A stretch of DNA of 64,000 bases, taken from positions 25,840,001 through 25,904,000 of the forward strand of contig NC_084896.1 in NCBI RefSeq assembly GCF_958979055.1, read 5' to 3'. The translations under genes were made by a program, and so were the position numbers. Shown piece by piece: positions 10,768 to 22,000 of this stretch (positions are counted from its first letter, which is position 1; the number at the start of each line of letters is the position of its first letter). The notes below the pieces were generated by a model. The model ran no database searches. It was not told where the DNA came from and saw only the letters and a program-made list of their open reading frames with translations. The stretch is from Alnus glutinosa. Lineage: Eukaryota; Streptophyta; Magnoliopsida; Fagales; Betulaceae.

Positions 10768-12213
10768 TCAAGCCTCGTTCCTGCAGGATTTTAGCTCCTC
10801 AATTAACGCGTCAGCATCCTTAGACGAAGATCCACCTTCTTCAACAGCTCTCTTGGCCTTCTCTGCAAACTCTCTAGCTCGCCTTCTCATCTCCACGGCC
10901 TCAGCAGCACCATCACCACCCATCAACCTTTTCACGGCCACCTCCACCTTCTCCCTCCCCACCAACGCCTTCTTTTCAACATTAAACGACATCCACTCCA
11001 CGCTCCCAACTCGAACCCCAATGCCCAACACATCAGTCACCAGTTTCTCATTGAAGAACTGCTCCGCAGAGATAGGCCATGTGATCATCGGCACGCCGGA
11101 ACTCACTCCCTCCAACGTAGAATTCCACCCACAATGAGTCATGAACGCTCTCACTGCAGCATGCTCCAGTATCAACAACTGCGGCGCCCACCCTCTTATT
11201 ATCAATCCCCTCTTTGATTCCTTAATCCTCTCTTCAAATCCGTCGGGAAGCCAATTTTCTTCCTCTTCACGTGTTCCCTCCGATTTGTTGAAGATCTTTC
11301 CGACCACCCAAATGAATGGATGGTTGGAAGCCTCGAGACCGTGAGCAATCTCGAGGAGCTGTTGAGGTGAAAAGCGAGCCAAGCTCCCGAAACTGATGTA
11401 AAGAACAGAGTCGGGTTCTTTATCATCCAACCACCTCAAGCAACTTTGCTCATCAATGGAGGCTTGTTTGCCTCTCTCAGCCTTGTCTGCGACATTTCTG
11501 TTGCATAGAGACACTGGTCCTACAATCCAAGACTTCTTTCCCATCTCCTTCCTGAAATACTCAACGTAAGCTGGCTCCAACTCGTAGAAGCTATTAATCA
11601 GAGACCCAAAGCTCGTCTCCTCTCCTTTACGCATATTATTAACAAGCTCAGAATTCTCTCTAGCAAAAGGCGGAAGCTGAGACCTCGTCAACTCGATCCG
11701 ATCAGGAAGACCCGGCACCAGAAATGGCTCGTAGTCCGAACCCACCTTCTCGTGCGGTGTGTGCCGTCTTACATTCTCCATGACACAGCGAGAGAAGATC
11801 CCGCCTCCAGTGAACAAAATCCTTTTAATTCGGAGCCCGTCAATGAGCTCAGCCGCCCAGCGGTGAAACAAGTCAACGACGATGCAGTCGGGCCGGCGGT
11901 CAAGAAGTAAGAGCCTGAGAGGCTCTTGGAGGACTGAGGTGTCGGTGAAAGGGGTGGCGGACATGTCGGCGTCTGGCGAGACAGCGTCTTGCGGTAATCG
12001 GAGGGCGTGGATAGAGATTTGGCGGCCGATTTGTTGGTCACGGGAAATGGTTTTTTGGAACAGGGGGGCGCTAGTGGGTGTGGCTATTATGGTGGATTTG
12101 GCGCCGTGGGATGCGAACACTCTGGCTGTGTCTATCATTGGGATTTGGTGGCCTCCGCCCACGAAGGGGAAGAAGAACATTTCGACTACTCCCGGAGCTT
12201 CTTCAGAGTCCAT
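10768..12213 (-). CDS. UGT: UDP-glycosyltransferase, tandem copy B, with altered PSPG box
   Basis: Single-exon UGT of 481 residues, the recent duplicate of copy A. His22, Asp114, the THCGWNS stretch and Gln385 are all kept. One change stands out: codon 355, at PSPG position 14, is AGA (Arg) at 11149-11151 instead of GGA (Gly) in copy A, through one G-to-A change on the coding strand. This glycine is near-invariant in plant UGTs, so activity may be lowered or lost even though the frame is open. Other changes include Trp115 to Leu beside the catalytic Asp, and G/G/R to R/E/L in the PPFA-ENS loop. The frame upstream of the ATG is closed by a stop, which fixes the start at 12213. The gene could be active, altered in specificity, or at an early stage of decay. 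Confidence 0.92.
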   Translation of the reverse strand: MDSEEAPGVVEMFFFPFVGGGHQIPMIDTARVFASHGAKSTIIATPTSAPLFQKTISRDQQIGRQISIHALRLPQDAVSPDADMSATPFTDTSVLQEPLRLLLLDRRPDCIVVDLFHRWAAELIDGLRIKRILFTGGGIFSRCVMENVRRHTPHEKVGSDYEPFLVPGLPDRIELTRSQLPPFARENSELVNNMRKGEETSFGSLINSFYELEPAYVEYFRKEMGKKSWIVGPVSLCNRNVADKAERGKQASIDEQSCLRWLDDKEPDSVLYISFGSLARFSPQQLLEIAHGLEASNHPFIWVVGKIFNKSEGTREEEENWLPDGFEERIKESKRGLIIRGWAPQLLILEHAAVRAFMTHCGWNSTLEGVSSGVPMITWPISAEQFFNEKLVTDVLGIGVRVGSVEWMSFNVEKKALVGREKVEVAVKRLMGGDGAAEAVEMRRRAREFAEKAKRAVEEGGSSSKDADALIEELKSCRNEA

Positions 12214-12282
12214 GACGCCGAGACAGAGTGAGAAACAGAGGCAACTGGGACTGAACTACGTGTTACAGTTTGATAGGACCGG

Positions 12283-12290
12283 TATATATA
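12283..12290 (-). promoter_or_regulatory. TATA box of UGT copy B
   Basis: TATATATA lies 70 bp upstream of the ATG at 12213, the same spacing as in copy A. Confidence 0.65.
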
Positions 12291-12315
12291 ATAGCATAAT
12301 TCTAGAACACTGCTA

Positions 12316-12331
12316 ACGTCACCAGTGACGT
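12316..12331 (-). promoter_or_regulatory. Palindromic TGACG (bZIP/TGA-type) site, UGT copy B
   Basis: The same 16-bp inverted repeat as in copy A, again 25 bp above the TATA box. Immediate flanks carry substitutions between copies while the palindrome has none. Confidence 0.5.
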
Positions 12332-12899
12332 AGTTAATTTGGAATTTTACGGTTTAAAAAAAAAATTAAATGAAAGAAGATCTTTTGTCTAAGAGATTAC
12401 GGTATTTTTTTTGGCTTATACAAAATACAAATGAAGAATACACTGCCTATACAAAAAAAAGAGGCCAAAAAAATGCTACCATGGGATCTTTACTACTGTA
12501 AAGGGGAAGATCTAAGTATCTAACAAAAGGGTACAAATATGTGGGAAAGCTACTGGTCAAACCGATGGTAGCGGCTCAGTAAGCTATGTTGTGGAGCAGG
12601 CCTATCAATCTTTGTAGCAGCCCAATTGCCAAAAGAGCTGAGGGACTAAAAATATCATAAATAATGGAGACAATTCTCCAATTGGTTGAGGTTGGATTTT
12701 TGGCCTTAGGTGCTGACAGTTCAATACTTTGGCAAATTTCACTGCATGGATGGCAGCAAAGGCTCTCCTCCAGGAGCAGTGATGGGCAGGGGCAAATCAA
12801 CCGGCCCTTGCCCGGCACTTTCCATTTAAATGGATTTTTTTTAATTAAAAACAGCTTCTGATGTCTTATTAAAAAAAAAAAATTATTATTTTTATTAAA
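12332..12899. other. Upstream spacer of UGT copy B, mostly absent from unit A
   Basis: About 12465-13020 has no counterpart in unit A, where the AAGAGGC stretch joins almost directly to TGAAGGCAGCC. The sequence shows no gene or terminal repeats. Whether A lost it or B gained it cannot be decided here. Confidence 0.5.
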
Positions 12900-13134
12900 T
12901 CAGTCTGCTGGGGGACGGTAAAACGTCCCCCAAGTATCATTTCCCCTCCTTCAGTTGGGTCATTGGGGAGACCCAATGTGGCTGAGGCAAAGAGTATAGA
13001 ACCATCAAAGTTGATGCCAATGAAGGCAGCCAAGTGATCATTTGGCACACCGGCACTCGCACCTTGTGTGATCAACAATGGGTCCATGAACCCTCTCACA
13101 GGGCCACAGCTGCATGTTCTAATATCAGCAACTG
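12900..13134 (-). pseudogene. Decayed UGT fragment containing a PSPG-box relic
   Basis: On the minus strand, bases 13131 to about 13040 read as a broken PSPG segment. LILEHAAV is in one frame, then GFMDPLL...ASAGVPNDHLA in another. The DNA matches the live UGTs closely in short blocks such as GATCAC-TGGC and GTTCATG. Sequence further downstream on that strand (to about 12900) remains open for some 40 codons but I cannot align it to a UGT. The relic is an older, unrelated-by-duplication UGT remnant that later served as the right breakpoint of the tandem duplication. Confidence 0.6.
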
Positions 13135-13602
13135 TAACAAAAAGGTAAAAATTGTTTTTATATTTTTGAGAATGTTTTGTGTTTTCTCTTCTCAAAACAA
13201 AAACATAAACAAACTGAGCACATACTCTCGTAACAGTTTACTTTATAACAGAAATAATAATTACAACACAAAAGTCAGATTAGGCCGCAGCCCAAGTCAA
13301 TTCTCATCCTAGCCAATATTTCTCAACTCACTAAAAAGAATATTAACTGAAAATTACAGACACAAGCTTGCTATAAACCAGCATATAACAAAAAGGTGTA
13401 AGGTCTAAGGGCAGTAATCAATCGATCCCTTACCACTTGATGCTTTACTTGGCAACAAAAATTACTAGGACAACAATTATAAACCTTCCCGCAAACGATA
13501 TACTTGGCCCAAACAAACAAACCTGGAATAAGAGACTGCACCACTGTGATGTGATTTTTTTCATGATGCATGCATTGTGTCAGCTTTTCATAGAGATCCA
13601 AA

Positions 13603-15997
13603 CTATGCCGACGTTAAGCCGGCACGTTTCATCTGAAGAGCAGCTCTAACAACATTTCCCCTTGTTAATAGCCCAACCTTCCACATTTAAGCAGAGACCA
13701 ATTATCAGAAACAATCTACTCCTGCTAAGCACCAACAAATGAAATTTCAAACAGAAAAACATGTGAACATTATCCTTACCAGCTTACCATCACCATCTAC
13801 TACAGGCAGTCGACGATATTTTGTTTCAAGTAACAACCTAGCATTAGAAGAATTGGTTTAGAGCATTTAGAGTTCCAATTTCACAAGCAAGAAAATTTGT
13901 AGAATGCCATCATATGATACATGATTAGAGTCACAATTTGTAGATCATTAAAACAAGTAAACGAAATGAATACCTAGCGGCATCTTCCAGATTGGTGGAT
14001 TCACGAACAATAAGCGGAGCAGGTGTCATCAAGTCGCCAACAACCTTGCCATTAGTTTTACTGAGCAGGTTCTGTATCTGATTGAATGCCTGCAACAATT
14101 ATCCAGAATTAGAAAAAGCAGTAGTTGGTGAAGCAATTATTCATACAATTCAACGATTTCATATATAGAGAGCCTCTTCCATCTAAGGAGTGAGGACATA
14201 CCAAAAACAAAGAGCAACAGGATGGGTTTCGGTTATAGGCTAGGTTATGACTGTGTTTAGTGGACTCGCACCTTGCATATGATTTTAGCTATTGCATGTG
14301 GAAAGGACTGAGACCAAGTCAAGTAAAGCCTATATCAATTAAGACTGCTTTGCTTGTCTATGCGATTGCAGGTATCTTTATCAGCTCCTATTTGTGGCAC
14401 ACAATTTTGTGGAATTTAGGTAGCAGTTATGATTGCTTCTATAGAAAAGAAGAAAGAGTGTGTGCTTTCATTGGGGATTTACAGGAAAAAAAAAAAAATT
14501 CGTTACATCTTCCTCCAACTCCTAGTGAAAGGCATCCAATCCATTAAAATAGAAGTTAAAGAGGGCATTTCTGCTTGTTGGGTCCTTGATATGGAAATCA
14601 AAGGTCATGGGGATATTCCCAACAAAGCTTTTGGTCGGGCCAAAAAAGGGATCATACTAATGAATAAAATATTTCATTCAGCAAGTTCAATATAACACTA
14701 GAATAAAGTCATGTTCATGTTATGTAAACCAATTACTCTACACCTTAATTTCTTATGTAACCAAGCTGCAGTGGCATAGCTTCCCCTGCCTTGGCAGTGT
14801 CATGGCATAACTGCCAATGCCAAATCCACCCAAAAGGGAAAAGAATATAAAAGAGTTCTGTTTCCAAACAGATATGTCTGTCTTTAATAGGGGTTCATGC
14901 TTTAGCAATTGGATTTCATGTTTCATAAACTTCAATAAAAGTGCATCGGTATTAAGTCTCTTATAAAATATATAAATAAATAAATTTTCCGCAATAAAAG
15001 ACAGTACCAGTCTAAATAATTTAATGAATGGGATGTACTGAATGAATCAGAAAGACCTTTGCTAACACCTATATACTACTAACTAGGCCAAACATTTTTC
15101 ACTTGATCTTTAATGCTTTCAGTTTCTTTTCCAAAAAATAACTTGCAATAAAAGCAATTGACATGAGTCCATTGCAATCCCTAGAGTGGGTGATCAAATT
15201 CTCAAACAAGTTTAAGTTTGTCATGTTGTCTAACTGAGAAGTATTGTGATCGTGACTGCCTATATTTATTTGTGAGAAGGTGGGGTGGCACCAATGGAGA
15301 TGATTTGGGACATTTGCAACAGAGACCTATGAATGATCCAATACAAAAAGTAAAAAAATAAAAAAATGATAATACTAATGAAGGGGTAAAAAGGGCAAAA
15401 AGGAGGCCAAAAAATGACTTGGGTAGCCTTACAAAGGAAAAAAATGATTGTTAGAGAAGTAACTAGGGACATGCCCTAAATAGGGCCTAGTGGCATAAAA
15501 GGATCCAAGTAACCAACCCTAATCAGTTGGAATTAAGGATTAATATTATTGAGAGTATGTGTCCACTATACCAAGCAGAAGGAAATGCAACGGCAACACT
15601 CCAAGAACTTAAAAGGAAGCACACAAAAAATAGTCATGCTGTCGTGATGTATGTCTAGAACTTTCACCAAAACAGAGAAGTTTATACTAGAAGCTATGAT
15701 ATTGTAACAATACAAGTGGATTGAGTGTGCATCTGTGTGCACACACATGCACTCACGCGTGTGCAAGGTGTGTCTATATACTGCAACTTTATGAATATTA
15801 GTATAAATAAGGCTGTGCAAACCACCAATCCGCCTCCAACTTGGTTCCGTCCCACACAGGTTAGCTTCGGTTGGTAGGCAAAGGAGGTGTAGGATCTGGT
15901 TTTATATTTCCGACGAAATTTGGAGTTCGCATCGGAAATTATTTTAGATTGTCAACTTTTTTCGACTCGATTCTACCCAAGTTTTATTTTTATAAAA

Positions 15998-16045
<48 letters not shown>

Positions 16046-19000
16046 TATAAAATGACGTCATTTGGATTAAAGTCCAAAATAGAGACGTTCTGAAGAAGCT
16101 ATAAATTTGTTTAAAACCCTACATGTCTACGTCTGTGTCGTTTTGAGCTCTATTCTCTCCCCTTCTCTATGTTCTCTCAAATTTTCCTCTGAATCTGGAT
16201 GAAGTCCAAGAGATGATCTCTGTCTTCAACAGACGAAGACAAAAACGTTGGCAATCCTTTTCTTCGCCTTCGTCGAAGACGACAAAACTGGCAATTCTAT
16301 TCTTTGTCTTCGGCGAAGATGAAAAGATCTTTGTCATCTTCCTCTGTTGGAGACGAAAATCTCTTCATTTTCAACAAATACTCTTCGTCTTCTTCGACCC
16401 CCGCCCAACTCCGATTATTCCGACCGCCTCCGACTCCGACTTTTCAGAGGTAGAGGCGGCTCAAAAATTACCTCTATCAGAGGCGATGTCAAATGTTTTT
16501 TTGACTATATGGACTCTGGCAGAGGCAAAAGCTACAAAGAGCATTTTTTACTCCGTTAGAGTCGGTACCCACCCCTAAGTAGAAATACAACATTAGCATT
16601 AACCACCATATTCTCAAAATTAAACCTACAAGAATCTCATAGCCGTACAAGCAATGCACACAATTTAAGCAAAATTGAAGAATAGCATTTAGAAGAGGAT
16701 GTTCTCACATACTTTCCACGTGCTATCAACATCAGGGAACAGACTTGTGTCACTTTGACTGCCACCTAATAGCCATAAAAGAACAAATAAGTAGCTATTT
16801 TACACAATCTGAATTCGGAACATTACCACAACCTAATTTTTAAGACTTAAATCAGCGTAAACCACCCCCCCAAAAAAAAAAAAACCAAAAGATTCTGTAA
16901 CCAATTGCATGATTCACTACCAACGGGAAAGGATATAAGAGACAAAATGAAAATTAAAACAAAAAATAGTTATGCCAAGTCATAACATACTGCACTACCT
17001 GATATTGAGTCAAGTGCTAACAAGTCATAGTCTGAAACAACACCAACCTGCGAGAGAAAAACAACCTCAAGCATTGAAGCAAAACAATCTCATATGAAAT
17101 TATAAGTCTGAACATAGCTGGATTACCTTACTAAAACTTTTTTTAAAAAAAAAAAAGTAATTAAAAAATATCGTACAATTTGGAGCGGACAATAATAGAA
17201 GTTATCATCAACAGTTAAAAAAAATAATCATCAACAATCACAAAAAGGTAACATGTTGGACGAATAGAATTGGATTACTGCTCATTATTTTAAAAGGGTT
17301 AAAATATCATTTACATACCAAGCCGAGTGTGACGTAGGAAAAATCTAGAGAACCTTTCTACATGTGCTTTGGTGAGCTTGGATTTCTGGAAAATAGCAGG
17401 TTAAGAGATTAGAATTGTATAAGGATGTGATTAGGGTTTATGGTTTGAATGTGGCATGGAAAAGATTGGTGTTCAAGGGGTGAAATGGGGCTCAAAAGAA
17501 CAAAGGCTGCAACAATTCTGGGTAGAAGTAAAGTTAGGTATGTTAGGGTTTTGTTTCTCTGGTTAATTGGTGGCTTAAGGTTAAGGAAGGTGAGATTGAA
17601 TCTGTCCACAGACAGTGAAGTAAACAGGGAACCGAGAAAGCAAAGGACTAAGAAGTACTCTAGGCATAAAAGCCTTCTATGAACTAAAACATTCATTTTT
17701 TACATAAATCAACTCTAAATTATTTGAGAACAAAGACACACTTACATAGACCCTAGATCTCCTAATAGAATTAGAACTCCCGCTTTAACTTATAAACAAA
17801 CTCCTAAGAGCACTATCAGCAACTTCCCTTTGATTTTCCCTAAATTTATGGAACAAAACTACTTTTTGCTTTCCTATCCTAATACACTATACAATAGCTT
17901 CCCTTATATTTTCTTTTACCATTACAACCGAACAACACCCATCTTACCCAGCAAAATTGCTCGCGAAACCCCATGTCTCCTTTCAACCAAACGAAGAACT
18001 GAACTCCCCTTTTGCTACCAAGAACTCAACGGCTTTAGCCTCTACTAAAACCAGCTAGAAAAACCCATCAAATACAACCAAAACCAAAGCCTCCACCCAC
18101 GCCCACATCAAAGAGCACACACAGATGATAGAAGAAGTCAACACACGCATACACGAGCCGACGAGAGAGAGAGGGAGAGAGAGAGAGAGACTATTGTGAT
18201 ATGCATATATCTCAACTAAAAAAAACCAATCCAACTCCACACAACCTACATAGAAAAGGCTTTAACTATGGATAACCACATTAAGAAAGAAAATCATCCA
18301 AATGAATTGGTGTTGCTCCACTATTTTGCTACAAGTGATCTTATAACCTTCTTTCTCCATTTTGCAAATCCTCGTTGCTCGAAATATGAACTCAATAAAT
18401 ATAGGATTCATTTAGCCTCCCTCCCTCCCTCCCTCCCTATCGCATATTTGAAAGTAACTTCAGCCAAATTCCAATGCACTCATCTGACCATCACAGAATT
18501 CCATTTATCATATGGCAAAAGTACTTGGCTCTCACCCTCACTTGCATCCACACTTCCTCATTTCCCTCTTCCCCATCAACCCAAAGGGATGGCAAAGGGG
18601 GATATTAAGGAAACAGAAAACCCATCACTTCCTCATGTGCAAAAAGCATAACGACCTCCCCTAAATCTGTAAGATATTTAGCACAGGAGAGGACGTGAAA
18701 GCACCAATAAAATCAATATAGCATGGGAAACCCCATCAGGCAGAAAGAAAATAAGCACATAATTAAAGCTCATAAACAACTTATATCAAATTATCACCAT
18801 AACACTGTTCCAGATACAACATGTATGACACATGTACGGTACCTTCATGCAAGTTTCACCTTGTCCGTGATAAAACATAGAATGGCTCAACTTCCTACTT
18901 TTCTAAACACTCTGGAAGGAACATTTCAATTTATAAGCTCACATTTAACTTGGTGTAGCACCTTTGTATTAACAGGACTACAGGAGACACATCTCACAAG

Positions 19001-22000
19001 CTTAAATACAGATAAAAATATAATATATCCACAGAATGCAAGGGCCCCATTGTCCCAGATCCTCCAAACACGGTAATATTTATCAGTCTTTTCTTTTTTT
19101 CATAAGTAAACATATTTCCCAATCTTCATTCGCTAACAGAAAGCATTTCCTAAGTTTTATTGTGCATAATGCGTAATTGAAGCACCAACATTTTTATTCT
19201 AATGCAATACGATGGTAGCCAACATTTTGCTTCTCCCACTCAGCAATCATACATATTTAATTTGGGAAATATATCAATCACCAACCGCATATTATAATTT
19301 TCTGTACATCATTCTTTAGCATTCCACAGACAACTATCTGCATTAAAAATAGCTGGTCTTAAAACATGTAATCAAACAACAATCCCATCTATGTTGTCAA
19401 CTATATCTGCAATTCAAGATTGAGAATAAAGAATCATTCACATGCCAAAATATGCTACATCATATTATGCCATACATATAAATGTGGTTCCTTTTTTTCT
19501 TGTCATAGTTAAGAGTGTAAATAGAATTACCAATATCCAGTCATCATCAATCACAGGAAAACCAGTTATTCTCTTCTCCACTAGAGCCTTCAATGCTGTA
19601 ACAACAAAAGACTGAATAAAAAAATGAACCAATCATAAGATACTCAAGAAAGTAGATGCCCAAGTATCAGCAATACCTTCATCAACAGTTGTTGTAGGAT
19701 TTACAACGTGTAAATCCTCCCTCTTTGTCATAAAATCACCAACTGTATATGCTCCACTTCTAGACTGAAAATCAACGTAATAAATCAGGAGTTATATTAA
19801 ACCTTAACCCATCAATGAAAATTGTAAAATGCAAATAACAAGCAACCCCCTCACTCCCCCAACTGGAAGAAATAAAAAAGAGCAACAGAAGTCAGTATTC
19901 AAAATATAAAGGGAAGGAAAAACAAAAAAGAAAAATAGATATGAAACCTATACAGAACTAACAAAAATAATCTGCAAAGTTCTGTAGATAACATCTCAGA
20001 AACTTTAGTTAGTTTCACTCAAAGGACATGTTTCCACTTTCTCAGTTGCAAAAGGCATCTATCTTAATATAATGCTAATGGCAAATAAGCTACACAAAGA
20101 ACCATTCTTTCGTCATTAACAAATTGGTGACTTTCCAATTACACCCTTTTAACCATGACACGGTAGAGTCAATCTTTTTTAGTCAATGAAAAGGAAATAG
20201 TGAGGCTTTCATATGATTAAATTCTGGTGTAAACAATCACATCTATAGCATGTGCCTTGCCCCCCCCAAGTATTAGAAAAATGCATTAGCAACTGGCATA
20301 TGTTGTTTGGAATTCTTAGCAAGATGTCCAATTCTCTGTATTGGTCTGTACCCAAAACCCACAATCAAGAGTTTGTTAGAATACTGATCAAATGACTATA
20401 TTCAACATTTCCCAGCAATTTAGATCTTTGGGATAAATAATAATTTTTCATGGTATCAGAGCAAGTCACGAGTTTGAACTTGACTTCAAATTGTACCTCT
20501 CATTTAATTTACATATTTCACATGTTAGGATCCAGTTATTAAGATTCAAAGAATTGAATTGGTCAACGAAAGGCAATTTCAAACCCTAGCCACCAGTTTC
20601 TCTTCAGATCGATCTTGGTTGAGGGGGGAGGGGGCGTTGCCCCCGGCCCCCTACTCTTTGCTTTTTCCGTCTTAATTACTTGCTTCTGTTATGGTTTTAT
20701 TTTCGGCCTGGCACTGAGCCGTGGGTTGTTGGTTTTTCTTCTCTCTAGGTGGCTCTTTGAAAAACCAAGAGATGAATGTGTTTTCCTCTAATCCTTTTGA
20801 GGATTTGGAGTTGGTGGGTTTTGCTCTACAGTTGGGATGTTCAAAGTTAGGAGCAAATATAGGTTTTTTGTTTCTGGTGAGGCTCGGACTGGTGCGAGGA
20901 ACGTGGAGGATAAAGAGGGGTTTTCTCTCTTGGATCTGCACTTTCTGTGCTGTTTCAGGGGTTGTCGGCAACGTTTTTGGAGAAAGGAATTATGATGGGT
21001 TGCACAACTTGGGATATTTCTTTTCCAGCGTGGAGGATAAAAAGGGGTTTTCTCTCTTGGATCTGCACTTTCTGTGCTGTTTCAGGGGTTGTCGGCAACG
21101 TTTTTGGAGAAAGGAATTATGATGGGTTGCACAACTTGGGGTATTTCTTTTCCAGCGTGGAGGATAAAGAGGGGTTTTCTCTCTTGGATCTGCACTTTCT
21201 GTGCTGTTTCAGGGGTTGTTGGCAACGTTTTAGGAGAAAGAAATTATGATGGGTTGCACAACATAGGGTATTTCTTTTCCAGGGTGTCAGCAACATTTTG
21301 ATGATGAAGAAGACTGATGTTTGGGTGCACAAATTGGGTTACTTCTATTCCAGCAAGGGAATAGGCTTATTCTTGAGCAGGTTTTGGTGGGGTTTTATTT
21401 TAGTAAGTGGATAAGCTTATTCCAGAGCAAGTTTTTTTTTTTCGTTTAGATGAAACCTTATACAGATCTACCGGCGACTCCGCTCTATGCTGGCCTATGT
21501 TATTTAGTTTAATGTTTTTGGCTTCTTTAGATTGTGTTCTGTTGATTAATCTCTGCAGCCTAGCATGGTAGACTTTAGATCTAGTTTTTAGATCAGATCT
21601 TGCTCTCTTATCTTCTTATAGTGGAACTTATTGTAAAAGAGATGTGTTTTTCTGTGTTCTTCTGCTAAGGCAACTACCCTCCAAGTCAGGAATTAGTCTT
21701 GTACTTTGTTTTTAGGAGTATTTGTACCCCTAATTACAGCTTTTGGCCCTTTGAGTCTCAGATTATAATAAAGGTTATTTCTTTGTTCAAAAAAAAAAAA
21801 AAAAAGAATCCAGTTATTAAGGAAAATATTAGCTTAAAATATTGATTAAATGGTTAAATTTTTCAATTTAGGTTTTTGAGAAAATTGATAATTTATCAAA
21901 TTTAAAGGCTTAAACAAGTGCGTACTCGATCGTCACTCTACATGCATGCGGACATAGAATTAGTTTTACTTCAAAAGAACTTCATAAACATCTACTTCTC

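Larger units (their letters stand above)
8810..13134. repeat. Tandem segmental duplication, unit B (with UGT copy B)
   Basis: Second copy of the unit starting at about 4497. It begins inside the left arm of the foldback repeat and ends inside the UGT PSPG relic near 13134, where similarity to unit A stops. It lacks the hAT insertion of unit A and has a 20-base G run at 9277-9296 where unit A has a shorter, interrupted G tract (about 4951-4967). Confidence 0.88.
20374..21898 (+). mobile_element. TRIM-like mini LTR retrotransposon, interrupted, in CBSX intron 1
   Basis: A short left terminal repeat (20374-20450) starts TGTTAGAAT and ends TTTTTCA. It is followed at once by TGGTATCAGAGC (20451-20462), the classic primer-binding site complementary to initiator tRNA-Met. 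A right repeat starting TGTTAGGATCC (20523) resumes after the inserted retroposon and ends TTTATCA (21898). The two repeats share start, end and the GATNAAATG region but have diverged. The internal part is about 70 bp and non-coding, as in TRIM elements. Flanking pentamers do not match convincingly. Confidence 0.5.

Noticed and set aside
16005-16046. (AAT)n, (AT)n, (GA)n, (CT)n and (CCCT)n tracts as regulatory features
   Set aside because: They are simple microsatellites, common in such spacers, with no positional evidence of function beyond the PABP A-tracts.
20721-21301. Repeat-bearing frames in the retroposon as a repeat protein gene
   Set aside because: The 127-bp period shifts frame at each unit, and no start context, splice sites or domain support a protein.
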